Shown here: positions 34,600-47,159 of the stretch, in pieces
Numbering within the stretch: the first letter of the stretch is position 1
Layout: every line of letters begins with the position of its first letter
Assembly: GCA_019925795.1 (NCBI GenBank)
Contig: CM034304.1
Location: 14,686,720-14,750,719 of the forward strand
DNA length: 64,000 nt
Direction: 5' to 3'
Source: Dendrobium chrysotoxum
Lineage: Eukaryota > Streptophyta > Magnoliopsida > Asparagales > Orchidaceae
The notes under the pieces: generated by a model
The model's database searches: none
Seen by the model: only the letters and a program-made list of their open reading frames with translations
Told to the model about the DNA's origin: nothing
Position numbers and translations under genes: made by a program

Positions 34600-36560
34600 T
34601 TGAATTGATACTAGGGTAGTGCCATGGAGGGTGTACTCTAGTGGGTCTAATCCTAAGGAAAGGAGAAACCTAACCTTATAGGAAAAGAATATATGGGTGA
34701 TTGTATAGGAAGGAAGAACTCCTAACTATGGAGGACTATGTTTGAATTTGATACTAGGGTAGTTCCAAGAGGGGCGTACTCTACCACAAGTAGATCTAAT
34801 CCTAAGAAAGGGAAGAACTTAACCTTAAGGAGAAGAAGCTTAAATAATCATATAGGAAGGAAGAACTCCTAACTACAGAGGATCGAGTGTGGATTTTGAT
34901 TCTAAGGGAAGGGAAGACCTAACCCTATTGGATTAAGTTTTGAATAGATACTAGGGTAGTGCCACTAAGGGTATACTCTACCACTAGTAGATCTAATCTT
35001 AAGAAAAGAACCTAACCTTAAGGAAAATAAGCTTAATTTTAGAATTTAAAATTGAAATTGACACTAGGATGGTGCCACAGAGGGCGTTCTCCACCACTAA
35101 GACGTCTAAATTTAAGAAATGAAAGGACCTATCATTAAGGAAAAGAGGATTGAATTCTTGAGTTTGAAGTTTGAAGCTAGGATGGTGCCACAAAAGGCGT
35201 TCTCCACCACTAGCAGATTCAATCCTAAGGGAAGGAAGAACCTAAGCTTAAGGAAAGAAGGTTTGATTTTATAGTTTAAAATTAAAACTAGGATGGTGCC
35301 ATAAAGGGGCATTCTCCACCACTAGTAGATCCAATCCTAAGGAAGGAAGGGACCTAACCTTAAGGAAAAGAAGATTGAATGATCATATATGAAGGAAGAA
35401 CTCCTAAATACAGAGGATCAAATTTGAAATGACACTAGGGTAGTACCATGGGGGGTGTACTCTACTACTAGTACATCTAATCCTAAGGAAGGAAAGAACC
35501 TAAACCTTAAGGAGAAGAAGATTGAATAATCATATAAGAAGGAAGAACTCCTAACTACAGAGGACTGAGTTTAAATTGATACTAGGGTAGGGCCACGAGG
35601 GGCGTACTCTTCCACTAGTAAATCTAATCTTAAGAAAGGAAAGAACCTAACCTTAAGGAGAACAAGATTGAATGATCATATATGAAGGAAGAACTCCTAA
35701 CTACAAAGGATCGAGTTTGAATTGATATTAGGGTAGTGCCATGAGGGGCATATTATACCACTAGTAGATCTAATCCTAAGGAAGGAAGAAAGCACAATTA
35801 CTCACGTATGTCCTTAAGTTAAAGAAACCTAGAAGACCCTATAGGAAGGAAGCATTGCTTCCCATAGAGGATTGGATCTGGATTTTGAATTTAGGATGGT
35901 GCCACAGAGTGCGTGCTCCATCACTAAGGATGATCTCATGGAGAAAAAATTGCTCTACATAAAAGGTCAAATCTAGAATTTAAAATTAGGATGGTGCCAC
36001 AAAGGGTGTGCTCCATCACTAGTGGATCTAATCCTACAATGACTCCCATCTAACCTTAACGAAAAGAAAACTAGAAGATCTTGTAGGAAGGAAGCATTGC
36101 TTCCCATAGAGGTTCAGGTTTAAAATTTGAAACTATAATGGTGCCATAAAGGGCATTATCCATCACTAGTAGATGATCTTATGAAGAGGAAACTTGCTCT
36201 ACACAGAGGATCAAAATTTAATTTTGAAACTAAGATCGTGCCATAACTGGCATGCTCCATCATTAGTGGATGATCTTATGGGGAGAAAACTTACTCCACA
36301 CAGAGGATTGAATTTGATTTTGAAACTATGATGGTGCCATAGAGGGTGTGCTCCATCACTAGTGGATGATCATGTGGGGAGGAAACTTGCTCTACACAGA
36401 GGATCGAATCTAGATTTTAAAACTAGGATGGCGCCATAACAAGCGTGCTTCATCACTAGTGGATGATCATATGGGGAAAAAACTTGCTCCACACAGAAGA
36501 TCGAATCTAGATTTTGAAACTAGGATGGTGTCACAGAGGGCATACCCTATCATGAGTTAT
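34600..36560 (+). repeat. Minisatellite of about 16 units, 97-150 bp each
   Basis: A core of the form actagg(a/g)tggtgccacagaggg followed by ctccatcactagtggatctaatc recurs about 16 times. It is found near 34611, 34752, 34951, 35061, 35175, 35286, 35435, 35580, 35727, 35888, 35986, 36131, 36227, 36324, 36421 and 36518. Spacing is 97 bp in the last five units, about 98-145 bp in units 9-12, about 145 bp in units 6-9 and 110-115 bp in units 3-6, so the array is made of blocks. Units of the longer type carry an added gaaggaagaactcctaacta segment. No coding potential is seen. It lies between units D and B. Confidence 0.9.
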
Positions 36561-36857
36561 TTTATATTGGGATGTCTTATGAGATACTCGACGTTGGAAA
36601 GTCTCATGAGTTCCTCTACCATTGGAAGCTTTACGAAAAGCCTTGTGGTATGCTTTGTGAATTTTTTTATAACGGAAAGCTTTATAAAAGCTTCTTGTTG
36701 GAAGTTTTCTATGTATTCATCCCACATTTAAAAGATTTATTTTGTGTTAGAAAAATTAGTAGTGGATTTTATTTTGAAAGGTTTTATGTGTTGCTTCATT
36801 TGAGGGGTCCTTCAAGTGTTTTTGGGGATTGGAAATTTAATGAGTGGCTTGGCACTT

Positions 36858-36876
36858 GGGGGGGGGGGGGGGGGGG
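36858..36876 (+). repeat. G19 run
   Basis: Nineteen consecutive G inside L-unit B. It has no coding meaning and a high chance of length error. Confidence 0.9.
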
Positions 36877-37862
36877 ATTTAGTGTTGGAAGGTTCTTTAA
36901 GTTTTTCTTAGAGCAAAATAAACTTCCATGGATGAATTTCCTTTCTCTTATTCGCATTTGATTTTAAAGGATGAGTTTAAAGAAGTGTGAGTCGAAAGCA
37001 TATTTGGGTTCAGAGTGGAAGGGCTTGTTTGGGGTTTTGGGTTTCAGGACTTAGTTCTTTGCTATTTCGAGCTTTATGTAAGAAGTGATGTGAGTGATTG
37101 TGTCAAATATTTCGAGCACTTTCTTGAAACGTGGGAAAATAAATAGCATCAAAGCTCCCCTCCTCTTATTCACGTTTGGCTTGAACGGCGAATGGGAGCG
37201 AGGGATGTGTCGAACGGCATGTCTAGCTTTTAAAAGGCATGCCTTATAATGAGATGCTTACATACTTTTTTTCTTTTCTAAATTTGCTTATTTCTTTTGC
37301 ATTTGCTAGATTTTATGTGAAAAGTATGCAGGTAATTACATGGAAACGTCTCTAGAACTTGGGAAGATGAGCTTGTTTCAAAATTCTTTCTCATAATTAC
37401 ATTTTAGTTGAGACTTAATGGCAAATAAGTGATTTTCTTGTTACTTGATTTAGAATGGCATGGTTTTGGTCTTCATTCTCAAGATGTGTATAGTCCCATC
37501 AATGGCTTTGTGTTGAAAAACTTCGTGAGTTACTTTTGGGATGGAAAATTCTAAGACTTGCTTTATGTTGAAAAAAATCTTTTAAGTTCTCATATGGTTA
37601 GAAAGTTTCATGGAGTGTTTTATGTTGAAAAGCATCCATTTGATTTATGTGTTGGAAAGCATTCATTGGATTGACTTTTCATATGAAAGTTATATTTATG
37701 AACTTAATGCAACGATTCTATGAACTTTCTCTTTTTAGTGAGCTCCATGGGTGTTTTGGAAGAGAATTTAAAAGTGTTTGCAAGAAACCTATTATATGCA
37801 TTTGTTATTTATTGTGATGAAGGTGAGTACAATGTGATTTATAATGTTTCGTGTGATTGTTT

Positions 37863-37880
37863 GGGGGGGGGGGGGGGGGG
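37863..37880 (+). repeat. G18 run
   Basis: Eighteen consecutive G inside L-unit B, about 1 kb from a similar G19 run and about 60 bp before the polypurine-like tract at 37930. Confidence 0.9.
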
Positions 37881-40800
37881 AGTTGCATTGTATTCTTTAT
37901 ATGTTGTATAAGGTACCTTCTATGAATTTTGGAGGGGGGAGCATGTTGGAAAATATGATTTGTTGGGTAGTTATTGGAAAGATATAATGTTGACAGGCAT
38001 ATAGTAGTCCTCTTTCTACCTCTCCCTTTTCTTCCCCTATTATCCCCCTCTTATTAACACTTTGAAGTGAAATGTGGTAAAATACTTACAAAATTTAGAG
38101 ATTCAAAAGTGCAAGTGGCTCAACCGGTATCCAAGCCCAAAAAAAAGGGGTATGTTAGTATTTTAATTGTATTTTATTTTAATTATTTGCTTAATTAATA
38201 TCACCTTTCTCTAACACAACCTCTGCTTTCTTTCGTATGTTCCTTTCGAGGTACTTTTGGAGAGCAAAAGAGCAAGGAGTTGGCGGAGTTAATATGAAAA
38301 GGAGCCTACATATATGGATCCGTCACCCCCATTCATTTCGGTGGGGGTGCTACGGGCGGAACCACCGGGTCGTAGCCCCCGGTGTAGTAAGTCTTCTTAA
38401 AACTTAGAAAGCCTTAGGAAACCTCTTGGTTGTATACTCCCCACCCCTTAGAGCCTTGTAGAAACTTCATTTATAATTAGGATTGCTCTCTTTTATTATA
38501 GAACCCAAAACCTATTCACACGTATGTATGTTTGAAAGGGATAGAAACAATGTCTTTTGTCTCATATAATATTAGTAATATTTAAGGACAAAAATTAAGG
38601 ATCAAGTCTTAGAAAACATAGACTTAGGATGCATGCTCCCTTAGGATAGAAATACTAAGCATAGAAAATATAGTGATGTTCTACCCTAGAATTAGTGTGT
38701 GTCACTAGTTTAGAATTTATTCACCGTAAGCAACAACGAATCAATAATTAAAAGACCCCTTAACAAATCAATAATAACTTGGATAAGAAGACATGAAAAC
38801 ACTTAATTTTTATTAACCAAATCATTAACAACACACATAATTAGAAAAGATGAATTTGAACATACACTTGAACTAAATCTAACTAACCTATTAATCACCT
38901 TCTAACAAACCCAACATTAAACGAGATAAGCAAAGTCAAGAGAATAAACCTAAACTAAAACATGTTAAATAAAAAGACCTCTAAAATTCAAACTCTAATT
39001 TATTAAACTCTCTTCTAATTAATCACATACCTAACTTAAAACACTTCTAATTTTGAATATAAGTGAATCAAAACTTAAGTGACTAAGCGAACAACATAAG
39101 AAATTCATTAAGAGCTCAAACACAACCCAAATCTTAGAATTCAATAACTCACCTAAAACTTAATCAAACCTCTAACTATCCTTTTAAAATCAATCAACAA
39201 ATCCCTTAATACACAACAACCATTCCAAAGATGAAGTTTACTAGATGGACTACTCTAGGCTGCGGTGCTAAGTGTCCTAAGGAGGCTTGGTTCCTCGAGC
39301 TTGGTGGCACAACGCCACTAATAAATTCGATGGAGTGTATAAGATTAAAATCAAATGACCCTTAACTATTTAACTGAATTAAAACTTTTAATTTAACTAT
39401 ATTAACTTGATTTTTAGGATGGACTACTCCGTACTGTGAGGCTAAGTGTCTTAAGGAGGCCTGGTTCCTAGAGCCTGGTGGCACAATGCCATGAACCAGT
39501 TGATAGCAAATTTAAATAAATCAATCTCTCAAATTAATAATAAATCACTTAATCTATCTTTCTTTTAACTTTTAACAAACTAAAGTAACTCAACAAAATT
39601 AGTTACTACTGGATAACCTAGGTCTACGAGGTTATTAAGTTAGCCCCAAGGAGGGTGAAATAAATCTCACGGCCTCAGCGAGCAACAAAGGTAGTAATCA
39701 ACCAAACACTAAAATAAAATTCTTAAAGTCAATCTTAAATTATTAATACTTACACTTAAATTAAAGCTTACCTTTAACCTTCAACAAATCAAGTTACAAA
39801 CAACTTTAACTAAACCATCCTATATAGGATATACCTAAAACCACATAGCCTACACACACTTAGATTTGTTTGTTTGGACACGACTTCTAGCTTTAGGTTA
39901 GGCCGATGTTTTCTTTCCTTTCTATCTCTGTAATGTGGAGATTTACATGTGACATGTGTGCTGGTTATTTTAGCTTATTTATGTTAGCTTTTCTATGATG
40001 ATTTCTGTAATGATAATTTTACTTACTATGTTATCTCTGTGATGTGATGGGCGATAGATTACCCATAGGTTAGGAGTGATTTTGATACTAATAATATTTT
40101 TATGTAGGTGGCCATGCTTATATATTGCTAAAAGAGGGCTAAAAATAAATAAATCAGAAATAACTGCTACAAGTGCTTCAGCTGCTTAGCCCCCAAATAA
40201 ATAAGAGCATGGCCAAGCATGGCTGGTTTGAGTAATTTCATTTCATATATAACTGCTTGGGATATTTTGATTTCAATATCTTAGGATAATCTTGCAGGAG
40301 AGTCTAAACTTTTCTTTATTTAATTCTGATGTAATATATTTAAAGTAAAGAGTTGTGAAAATTTTTAAAATGGGGCATTTTAACAAGATGTTAGGAATCC
40401 AAAGGGAAAAGAAAGTCCCCTTACAGGGAATTTCATTCTATTTGGATATCCTATTGAGGATGTACCACAAGAAGATCGAAGGAAGGTGATCCACAGAAGA
40501 ACTAGAAGATGAAGATCAACACTAAAAATGCCTCATTTTAAGACTTGTATCGTTCTATAGATTAGAATCCAGGTTGTTGTCGGTGGTGCCTGGCTACCAT
40601 TACTTTTCTGCTCTCTGGGTTATAAATTATATGGCACTAGCCATGGACTTTGGACACTCTATTTTGTTGACTTGTTGTGATGTTGTGTTTACCTTGATTG
40701 TGCAATAGAAATGACATGCTTTTTATAGGTTTCTTTCTAGCATATGTATGTGCCTGACTTGCTAGGCTCTTAGGGATAAAATTTTTTTACTTGTAATTAA

Positions 40801-41987
40801 AATTAAAATTTTAAGAATTAAATAACATAGAAAGATAACGATCTAGGGAATAGTCGGAATCGTCTGGGGTCGCATGCATATCAATGTATTCTCTCTTTCT
40901 TATTTAGACACTTCCCCGCCTGCGGGTAGAGTTCAGATAATCCGACCTATGAGGATGAGATTCGAAACCTAGGGAAGCCTAATTTTTCTAAAAAATTATT
41001 TTATAAGCCTTTTTAAAATTTCATGCATTTCTGATTTGGATACTTTAACCAGTATGCATCGTACTAAAAACTAATTGAAATTAAAATTTAATTGCATTAG
41101 TTCTAGGAGCATAATACCATTCATAAGTATAGGGCCACTTAGGAACTTCTCTAGATGTCGGCCTCAAATTTTAAAAATTTAGCCACCCACCCATCTTTCA
41201 TAAAGACTGGATAACATGGATTTTATACGATTAGGTGGTTTAGCTGGCTTATTTTTTCAGGCAAGATATAAGCCCAGATTGCATTAGTTAGGTCGTGGAC
41301 ATTAGTATTGGTGTTTCATACTATGTCCTTTGTAGATTTAGGTTCAAAGGTGCATGGTACTAGTGTACTATCGTACACCTTATTGGTGGGTAAGTTCTTT
41401 ATCCATCAGAGACTATAAATCCCACCCATCTACGTCACATAGATGACGCTAACTTCATCCTTCTCTCACGCATGATTGGAATGCAATGTCTCTTTCTTTT
41501 CCACCAGTTTAGTCTCTTCTAACCCTCTGAATGATCATATGATTCGTGCTTGTTGATTAGCCTAATTGAACCTTTAATCGCCTTAATTAGGACAACATAG
41601 ATTTTTCCCAATGCGCCAAACCCATTTGAGAGAATAATATAACGTCCTTAGTCAAAAGTTTTCTTAAGCTGAGGTATAAGATGTAATTAACCACGGGGGA
41701 TTGTGCCCGTGGGAAACTGATCCCCACATCAAATAAACCCCATTCGAGCTGATATATCGAATGGGGAAAATCTCGTGACTTTTGGGTTGTACATATTATT
41801 ATCCATTGAGGAGTGTAGGTGAAAGCCTCTATCCTCCATAGTTAATCATATGTATAATCTCATCTGCCCTCTCATTGGCCTGCTTGTGTAGAGTGAAAAG
41901 GTCTACGATTATTTTTTCCTACGGGATAGTGCGGTCGTACCCTTTACATTCTATTTCCCGTAAGAAGAATCCCTTCAGAGACCCACA

Positions 41988-43800
41988 CCTTATCAGGCTG
42001 ATACTGAATAGTTAGATCATAATTCTTAATCAACTCAAGTAACCTCCTTTGCCTTAGATTTAGATCCTTCTGAGTGAATATATATTTCAGACTCGGATGA
42101 TCAGTGAAAATCTAACACCTGACACCATATAAATAATGCCACAAAATCTTCAAAGCAAATATAACATAAGCCAACTCTAGATCATGCATTAGATAGTTTA
42201 TTTCATGCAGCTACAACTATCTTGAAGCATAAGCTATCACTTGATCATGCTGCATCAAAGCACACCCCAAACCTCTTAGTAAAGCATCACTGAATACTTA
42301 AAATCCTTCTATTCTAGATATAAGAACCAAAACAGGAGCATTAGTCAAATAATCCTTCAATCTCTAAAGATTAGCCTCGCACTCCAGAGTCCAAACAAAA
42401 GACATTGACTTCTAAGTCAGTCTCATCAGAGGTGCAAAAATTTGAGAAAATCCCTTCACAAACTTCCTGTAATATCCATCTATACCCAAAAAACTATGTA
42501 TCTTAAACACAGTAGTAGGCCTCGACTAATCCATGACTGCCTGAACTTTTTGGGGATCAATAGAAATACCATCACCACTCACCATGTATCCCAGAAAATA
42601 AATTCTCCTCAGCCAGAACTCACATTTGGAGAATTTTATATATAACTGATGCTACCTCTAAGTCTCCAATTCACTCCTCAAATGTCTGGCGTGATCTTCC
42701 TTAGAAGTAGAATATATCAAAATATCTTCTATAAAAATAATCACAAATTAATCTAGATAATCTCTAAATACTCTATTTATCATATCCATAAAGATAGCTG
42801 GTACATTAATCTCCTCAAATGGCATGAAAAAAACTCATAGTGTTCGTACTGAGTACTGATAATTATCTTCATCACATCATCATCTCTCACTTTCACCTGA
42901 TAATAACCAGATCACAGATCAATCTTTGATAATACATAAGATCTAGCAAGTTGATAAAATATATCATCAATCCGTGATAGTAGATACTTATTCTTGATAG
43001 TGACTTTGTTCAACTCCCTATAGTTAATACATATATATATTATACCATCATTTTTCTTCACAAATAGAATAGGTGCTCCCTAGGGAGACACACTTGGATG
43101 AATAAATCTCCTGTCAACCAACTCCTGAAGTTGAACCTTCAACTCCTGAAGCTCCTTAGGTGCCATCCTATACAGAGCTTTTGATATCAGGGCCCTACCC
43201 AAAAATATATCAATACATAACTCTAAGTCTTTGTCTAGAGGTAAATAGACTAACTTATCAAAAAATATATCTAGAAAATTTTGTACTACCAGGATATCAG
43301 AGAGAGAACATCTATACTCCTATCCCGAACTGATACCAAAAATATCATACAGCCCTTCTTCCACAATCTATTTGCTTCTAGTGCAGAGATCAAATAGGAT
43401 AAAACACCTTTAACTCCCTAGAATGCATAACTCTCACTGTCCATAAGTAACACAACTCACTTCTTCGAATAATCAATATGAGCCCCATACTGACTCAACT
43501 AATTCATACCCAAAATAACATCATATGACAAAATGGGTAATAAAATCAAATTTGATTTCCACTGCTTATCAAAAATCTCAATATCATATAAATAAAATCT
43601 ACTGGCTATAATATCATCTCTAGTCGCTAAAGTAGTAGAAAGAAAATGAGCAGTACAACTAAAGGTAAGTGTAGTAAATTGAAGAAAAAGCTCAAAAATA
43701 AAGGAATGAATAGCTCCATAATCAAATAAAATATGAAATAAATGCTCAGAAATATAAATCATACCTGTCACAACTTTTGGAGCATCACGAGCCTCCTATT
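41988..43800 (-). pseudogene. Chromovirus pol: protease, reverse transcriptase, RNase H (broken)
   Basis: Minus-strand domains in order: aspartic protease in an open stretch 43771-43499, with FDYGAIHSFI (the catalytic DSGA motif changed to DYGA) and DVILGMN. Reverse transcriptase is at about 43190-42440, with LQELKVQLQELVDRRFI, APILFVKKNDG, NYRELNKVTIKNKYLLSRID and FSKCEFWLRR. The YxDD-type active site reads FIEDIL, so the first Asp is Glu. RNase H is at about 42330-42000, with YLYGVRC, FTDHPSLKYIFTQKDL and RQRRLLELI. Many stops and shifts are present. At 41988 the reading is cut by L-unit B just after QYQPDK. The wording is typical of Tekay/Del chromoviruses. Confidence 0.88.
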
Positions 43801-44990
43801 GAGTTAAATTGTATATACATGGCTGAACTGGAGCTGGAGTAGTAGAACTACTAAGTTCTCTCTAACCAATGTCAAATGGTCTCCTTGCCACTAAACTTGA
43901 ACCACCAGCTCTACCATATGGTCCTTTAAAAATAGTATGAAGAGGAACTGCCATCGGTCTCCCTGTTGGTCTAATAAAACTCTCAGATATGGACTTAAAA
44001 TGTCGATCAAATCCTACCTATGGATACTTTGCTACCTGATGCCATATTTGACTGCATGTTAAGCATTGTCCAGTCATCTTATAGCACTGATTGAAATGAC
44101 ATCAATCAAAACTCTAGTATACAGGTGCCCCACTAATAAAACTAGAACTGGCTATACTGCCACTGCCAGAGATTGCTGTGGATGTCGACTGTCCACCTCT
44201 CCTAAAATCTCTAAGTGTAAATTTGCTCTTCTTCCCAGAAAATTCACTACTAGAAGTCTCCCCACTAAACCTCTTCCTACTTGCAGTCCATCGTTACAAA
44301 GTAGCCATCAGGTTGTTCTCTATCAAATGAGCTCTCTCCATAAGCTTAGAGAAATCAAAATTGTGAAATGGCATAAGAGGCTGTCTCGGACTATCCCGAA
44401 GTCCTGTCAAGAACCTGTAACACTTCTCCACGAGTGTGCTAACTAATTATGGAGCATATTTAGTCAAAGTAGTGAACTCTATCTTGTACTTCATAACTAT
44501 CTTTCTCCCCTAAACTAACCTAAAAAATTTCTCCTATATTCATTATCATGTAAAAGGTGATACAAACTAGACTCTAAACATATCATAGAACTCCTCCCAG
44601 GTAATTAGAGAGTTCAATTCTCCCGCTGGCCCATCCACCAACACTCTGTCTCGCCATCTAATAGAAAAACTCCTAATGATACTTTCTCTCAGGAGGACAC
44701 TGCATACCATCGAATGTCTTTTCAAGCCTCCTCAATCTATCCTCTACTACTTTAGGCTCAGAATTACCCTTGAATCTCAGAGGCTTCAATCTCAAAAATA
44801 TCTATAGATGTCTGTCTACCTCTTCAAATTTAAAAACAGGAACTCTGCTCTGTGCCTCACCCATTATTTAGGCTATCAAAGTAGTAAATATATCTGAACT
44901 AATTATTGGAGCAGAATTATATATATGAGCTGCCTGACTAGCACTCTGTCCATCTGTTATATCTGGGTTTGGTGGATCTATGAGCACATA
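43801..44990 (-). pseudogene. Chromovirus gag (broken)
   Basis: The minus strand, from about 44990 downward, encodes a gypsy gag. An N-terminal segment containing DPPNPDITDG is followed by PVFKFEEVDRHL, LRLKPLRFKGNSEPK and VVEDRLRRLEKTFDGMQC, the retrotransposon gag core. A Ser/Gly-rich linker follows, then a decayed zinc knuckle near 44060 (CLTCSQIWHQVAKYP, where the last Cys of the CCHC motif is Tyr). Several stops interrupt it. It lies directly upstream of the protease, as expected for a fused gag-pol. Confidence 0.82.
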
Positions 44991-45156
44991 TAATATGCAA
45001 CTGAATACATATGTATATGAAATAAAAAATAATAAATAACCAAACAGACTTTAAATAGCCCCACTAAACTTGTAGATCAATTCAAAAACTATTACTGTGA
45101 TATCACAAAAGCATGTCATAACCTGACCTGACTAAGATAGGTCCTATCATGGGAGC
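44991..45156 (-). other. Chromovirus 5' leader region
   Basis: AT-rich sequence between the presumed LTR end (45157) and gag. A primer-binding site for initiator Met-tRNA (TGGTATCAGAGC) would be expected next to the LTR, but only a sequence beginning gctcccatgatagg is present, so the site has decayed or the LTR end is misplaced. Confidence 0.5.
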
Positions 45157-46933
45157 TGTGACAGATAAATCCCATGATCTAATTTTACAATTATTTTAGA
45201 TTTTTTACTAATAGTCATTGAAACTAACTACAGACTACAGAGCTACTAAAACATCCAAATACTAAAAATAACTCATCCACCAGGTTTCTTTCATTTCATC
45301 AAAATAAAGATCTACACTATATTACATGGCAACAGGCAAGAGCTACATAACTAAAAATTTAACTAGCCATGACTTGATAAAAATCAAAATAGCAAAACAC
45401 ATATAACCTCATATCTGATCCTAAACTGCTAGTCTATAATCTCCTTCCCCTTCCCAGATCCTAAAAAAACTAGAAGCTAATCCACATTGAACTACAACAG
45501 CTCAGCAAACCACACAAATCAATCTAAATTTTTAAATATTTTTTTTCAAATATTTTGTTAAAAATTTTTAAAAGCAGTTAAATACAGTTTAAATAAATTA
45601 CTATACAAAGAAATGTAATAAATGCATAATAATTATTCTATGACTTAAATAACAATACTGAACAAGTAAATAAATTGAAGTTTATATTATAGAGCAGTTC
45701 ATATCATATTTCTCAGAACCAGACAGAATCTCAAACGATTCTGGCCCCTTATGAATCCCTTTTTCTTTGTGTTTATAGCACCAGAATATATCACATGTCT
45801 GTATCTCAGACAAAATCTCAAAGGATTCTAGCCCCATATAACTCCCAGCAATTTCCTAATAGATAAAATCTCAGAGGATTCTAGCTCCTTATGGCTCCCA
45901 ACATATATATTTTAATTACATATGTATATATATAATCATATTATAGTAATTAAAGAGTAATTGAGCTGTATTAAAATTTCACAGTATTGTATAACGGTAG
46001 ATAACAGAAAATCTTGCAAGATAAAAGTACACATTTTCAAAGAAGTACCAAATTACCAGGAATTGTGTAAAAAAAATTTTAAGACTTTTATTAGACTACA
46101 CCACTATTTTTTAACATCCAGATAATTTTCTATTTAATAAAAACCTCATAAATTTCAAAATCTCCATTGTAAAATTTTTTAAAAATATTCAAAATATACA
46201 TAATCGTAATCTCTATAACATATAAAAAAGTTATATTGTGGAAGTTTTACCTGTGCAAAGTTATCCATATTTTTTGCTAACAAATACAAAATTTTAATCA
46301 AAAAGTTTGCTAAAAATTACATATTTTTTAAAATTGAGATGGGCATAATGTGACTTATCTCGAGACAAACAAGTTTTTCAATTGGGCCGACGGATGAAAA
46401 TAGCTCTAAGACCTCCAATATCAAACCTTCTCATTTCTCTCTCCTCTCTTTCCTCCCTAATCTCCTAAGAAACTCTCTGTTTGGGCCAAAAATTGAAATG
46501 GCATTAAAAATGTCATTTAATTATAAGGCTTATTGCTTTTAGATTTTTTAATAATAAAATATTCAAAATATATAAATTTAATTATTTAATTATTTAGTTT
46601 TAAATCAAAAAAAATTTATATCTTTAAAATTGGGGATTCAAAAATTACAGAAAATATTCATAAATTAGCTCATTTTATTTAGAAAATTTTTGTGAAATCG
46701 GTTTGCAAAATGGACACCTAACGGTCCCAAAACCCTACTTGTACCGACAGGTGCTGATTTCTTAAAAAATTTTAATAATGCCCAAAATTTATGAAACAAA
46801 TAGGGTAATTAAAGCACGACACTATAAATGTTCTGGCGAAGATGATTTATGATTTGAACTTATAATGACTCCTAAAATAATTATTGACTGATCTAGGTCA
46901 ACAAAAAATCTTAAAAATATTAAGGTTTTCACA
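45157..46933 (-). repeat. Chromovirus 5' LTR
   Basis: On the minus strand it starts TGTGAAAACC (46933) and ends CTGTCACA (45157), giving complementary TGTGA/TCACA ends. It is a direct copy of 18536-20269. The inner boundary is less sure than the outer one because no primer-binding site follows. The outer flank is cgagc (46934-46938). Its partner at the other end of the element is lost. Confidence 0.78.
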
Positions 46934-47159
46934 CGAGCTCCTCTTATGTAAACATCCATCAGCAGCCAGTGAACTCGCCGACAGACCCCAGCCTCTGATC
47001 CTTTATGCACACATTGCCTTGGTCTCCCTCAAGCTGGCTAAATCACTAAGAGTCTCTCATAAATGAGTCAATCAGTCTTTACTTATCTTTTACACACATA
47101 TTATTATCACAGTACTATAATAATAATCTCAATAATATATCCACATTTATTTTCAATGC
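46934..47159. other. Unassigned flank of the chromovirus
   Basis: About 225 bp, somewhat richer in GC at 46940-47050, then AT-rich. The short open frames that overlap here on both strands have no recognisable family. It may be the target sequence of the chromovirus. Confidence 0.4.

Larger units (their letters stand above)
36561..41987 (+). mobile_element. L-unit B: plus-strand copy, inverted relative to A and D
   Basis: It is the reverse complement of L-unit A over most of its length. 41987-41350 matches 20585-21200; 40380-40600 matches 21960-22200; 39230-39500 (twofold module) matches 23065-23325; 38330-38460 (gggggtgctacgggcgg region) matches 24060-24210; 37360-37620 matches part of 24820-25000. 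It ends AGACCCACA at 41987, directly against the chromovirus RNase H. Its TG start was not found; it may lie in or before the minisatellite. At 37930-37950 a tract ggaggggggagca is followed by tgttggaaaatatg, which looks like a polypurine tract and LTR start. The A-unit boundary argues against this being the true end. Confidence 0.68.
18536..46933 (-). mobile_element. Nested Ty3/gypsy chromovirus (Tekay/Del-like), about 28 kb with insertions
   Basis: Two direct LTR copies (18536-20269 and 45235-46933, about nine bases in ten alike in the first 200 nt by eye) enclose pol and gag pieces, all on the minus strand and in the right order. Gag, protease, RT and RNase H are next to the high-coordinate LTR. 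Integrase C-terminal pieces are next to the low-coordinate LTR. Both LTRs start TGTGAAAACC on the minus strand. Between RNase H (41988) and the integrase tail (27973) the integrase zinc finger and catalytic core are missing and two L-units take their place. A third L-unit splits the integrase tail. The element is therefore older than all three L-units. The last 80 bp of the 3' LTR are lost where the LINE abuts. Confidence 0.8.

Noticed and set aside
36459..36961. Overlapping plus-strand ORFs of 90 and 129 codons
   Set aside because: They run through the minisatellite end and a G19 run that codes for poly-Gly; the matching part of unit A is not open.
37930..37950. Polypurine tract followed by TGTTGG, suggesting a 4-kb LTR from 37943 to 41987
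   Set aside because: The matching point in unit A (about 24590) is internal to a unit whose true ends are fixed by a 5-bp target duplication at 27550 and 20585.
44066..44446. 126-codon plus-strand ORF
   Set aside because: It is antisense to the chromovirus gag, which is clearly recognisable on the minus strand.
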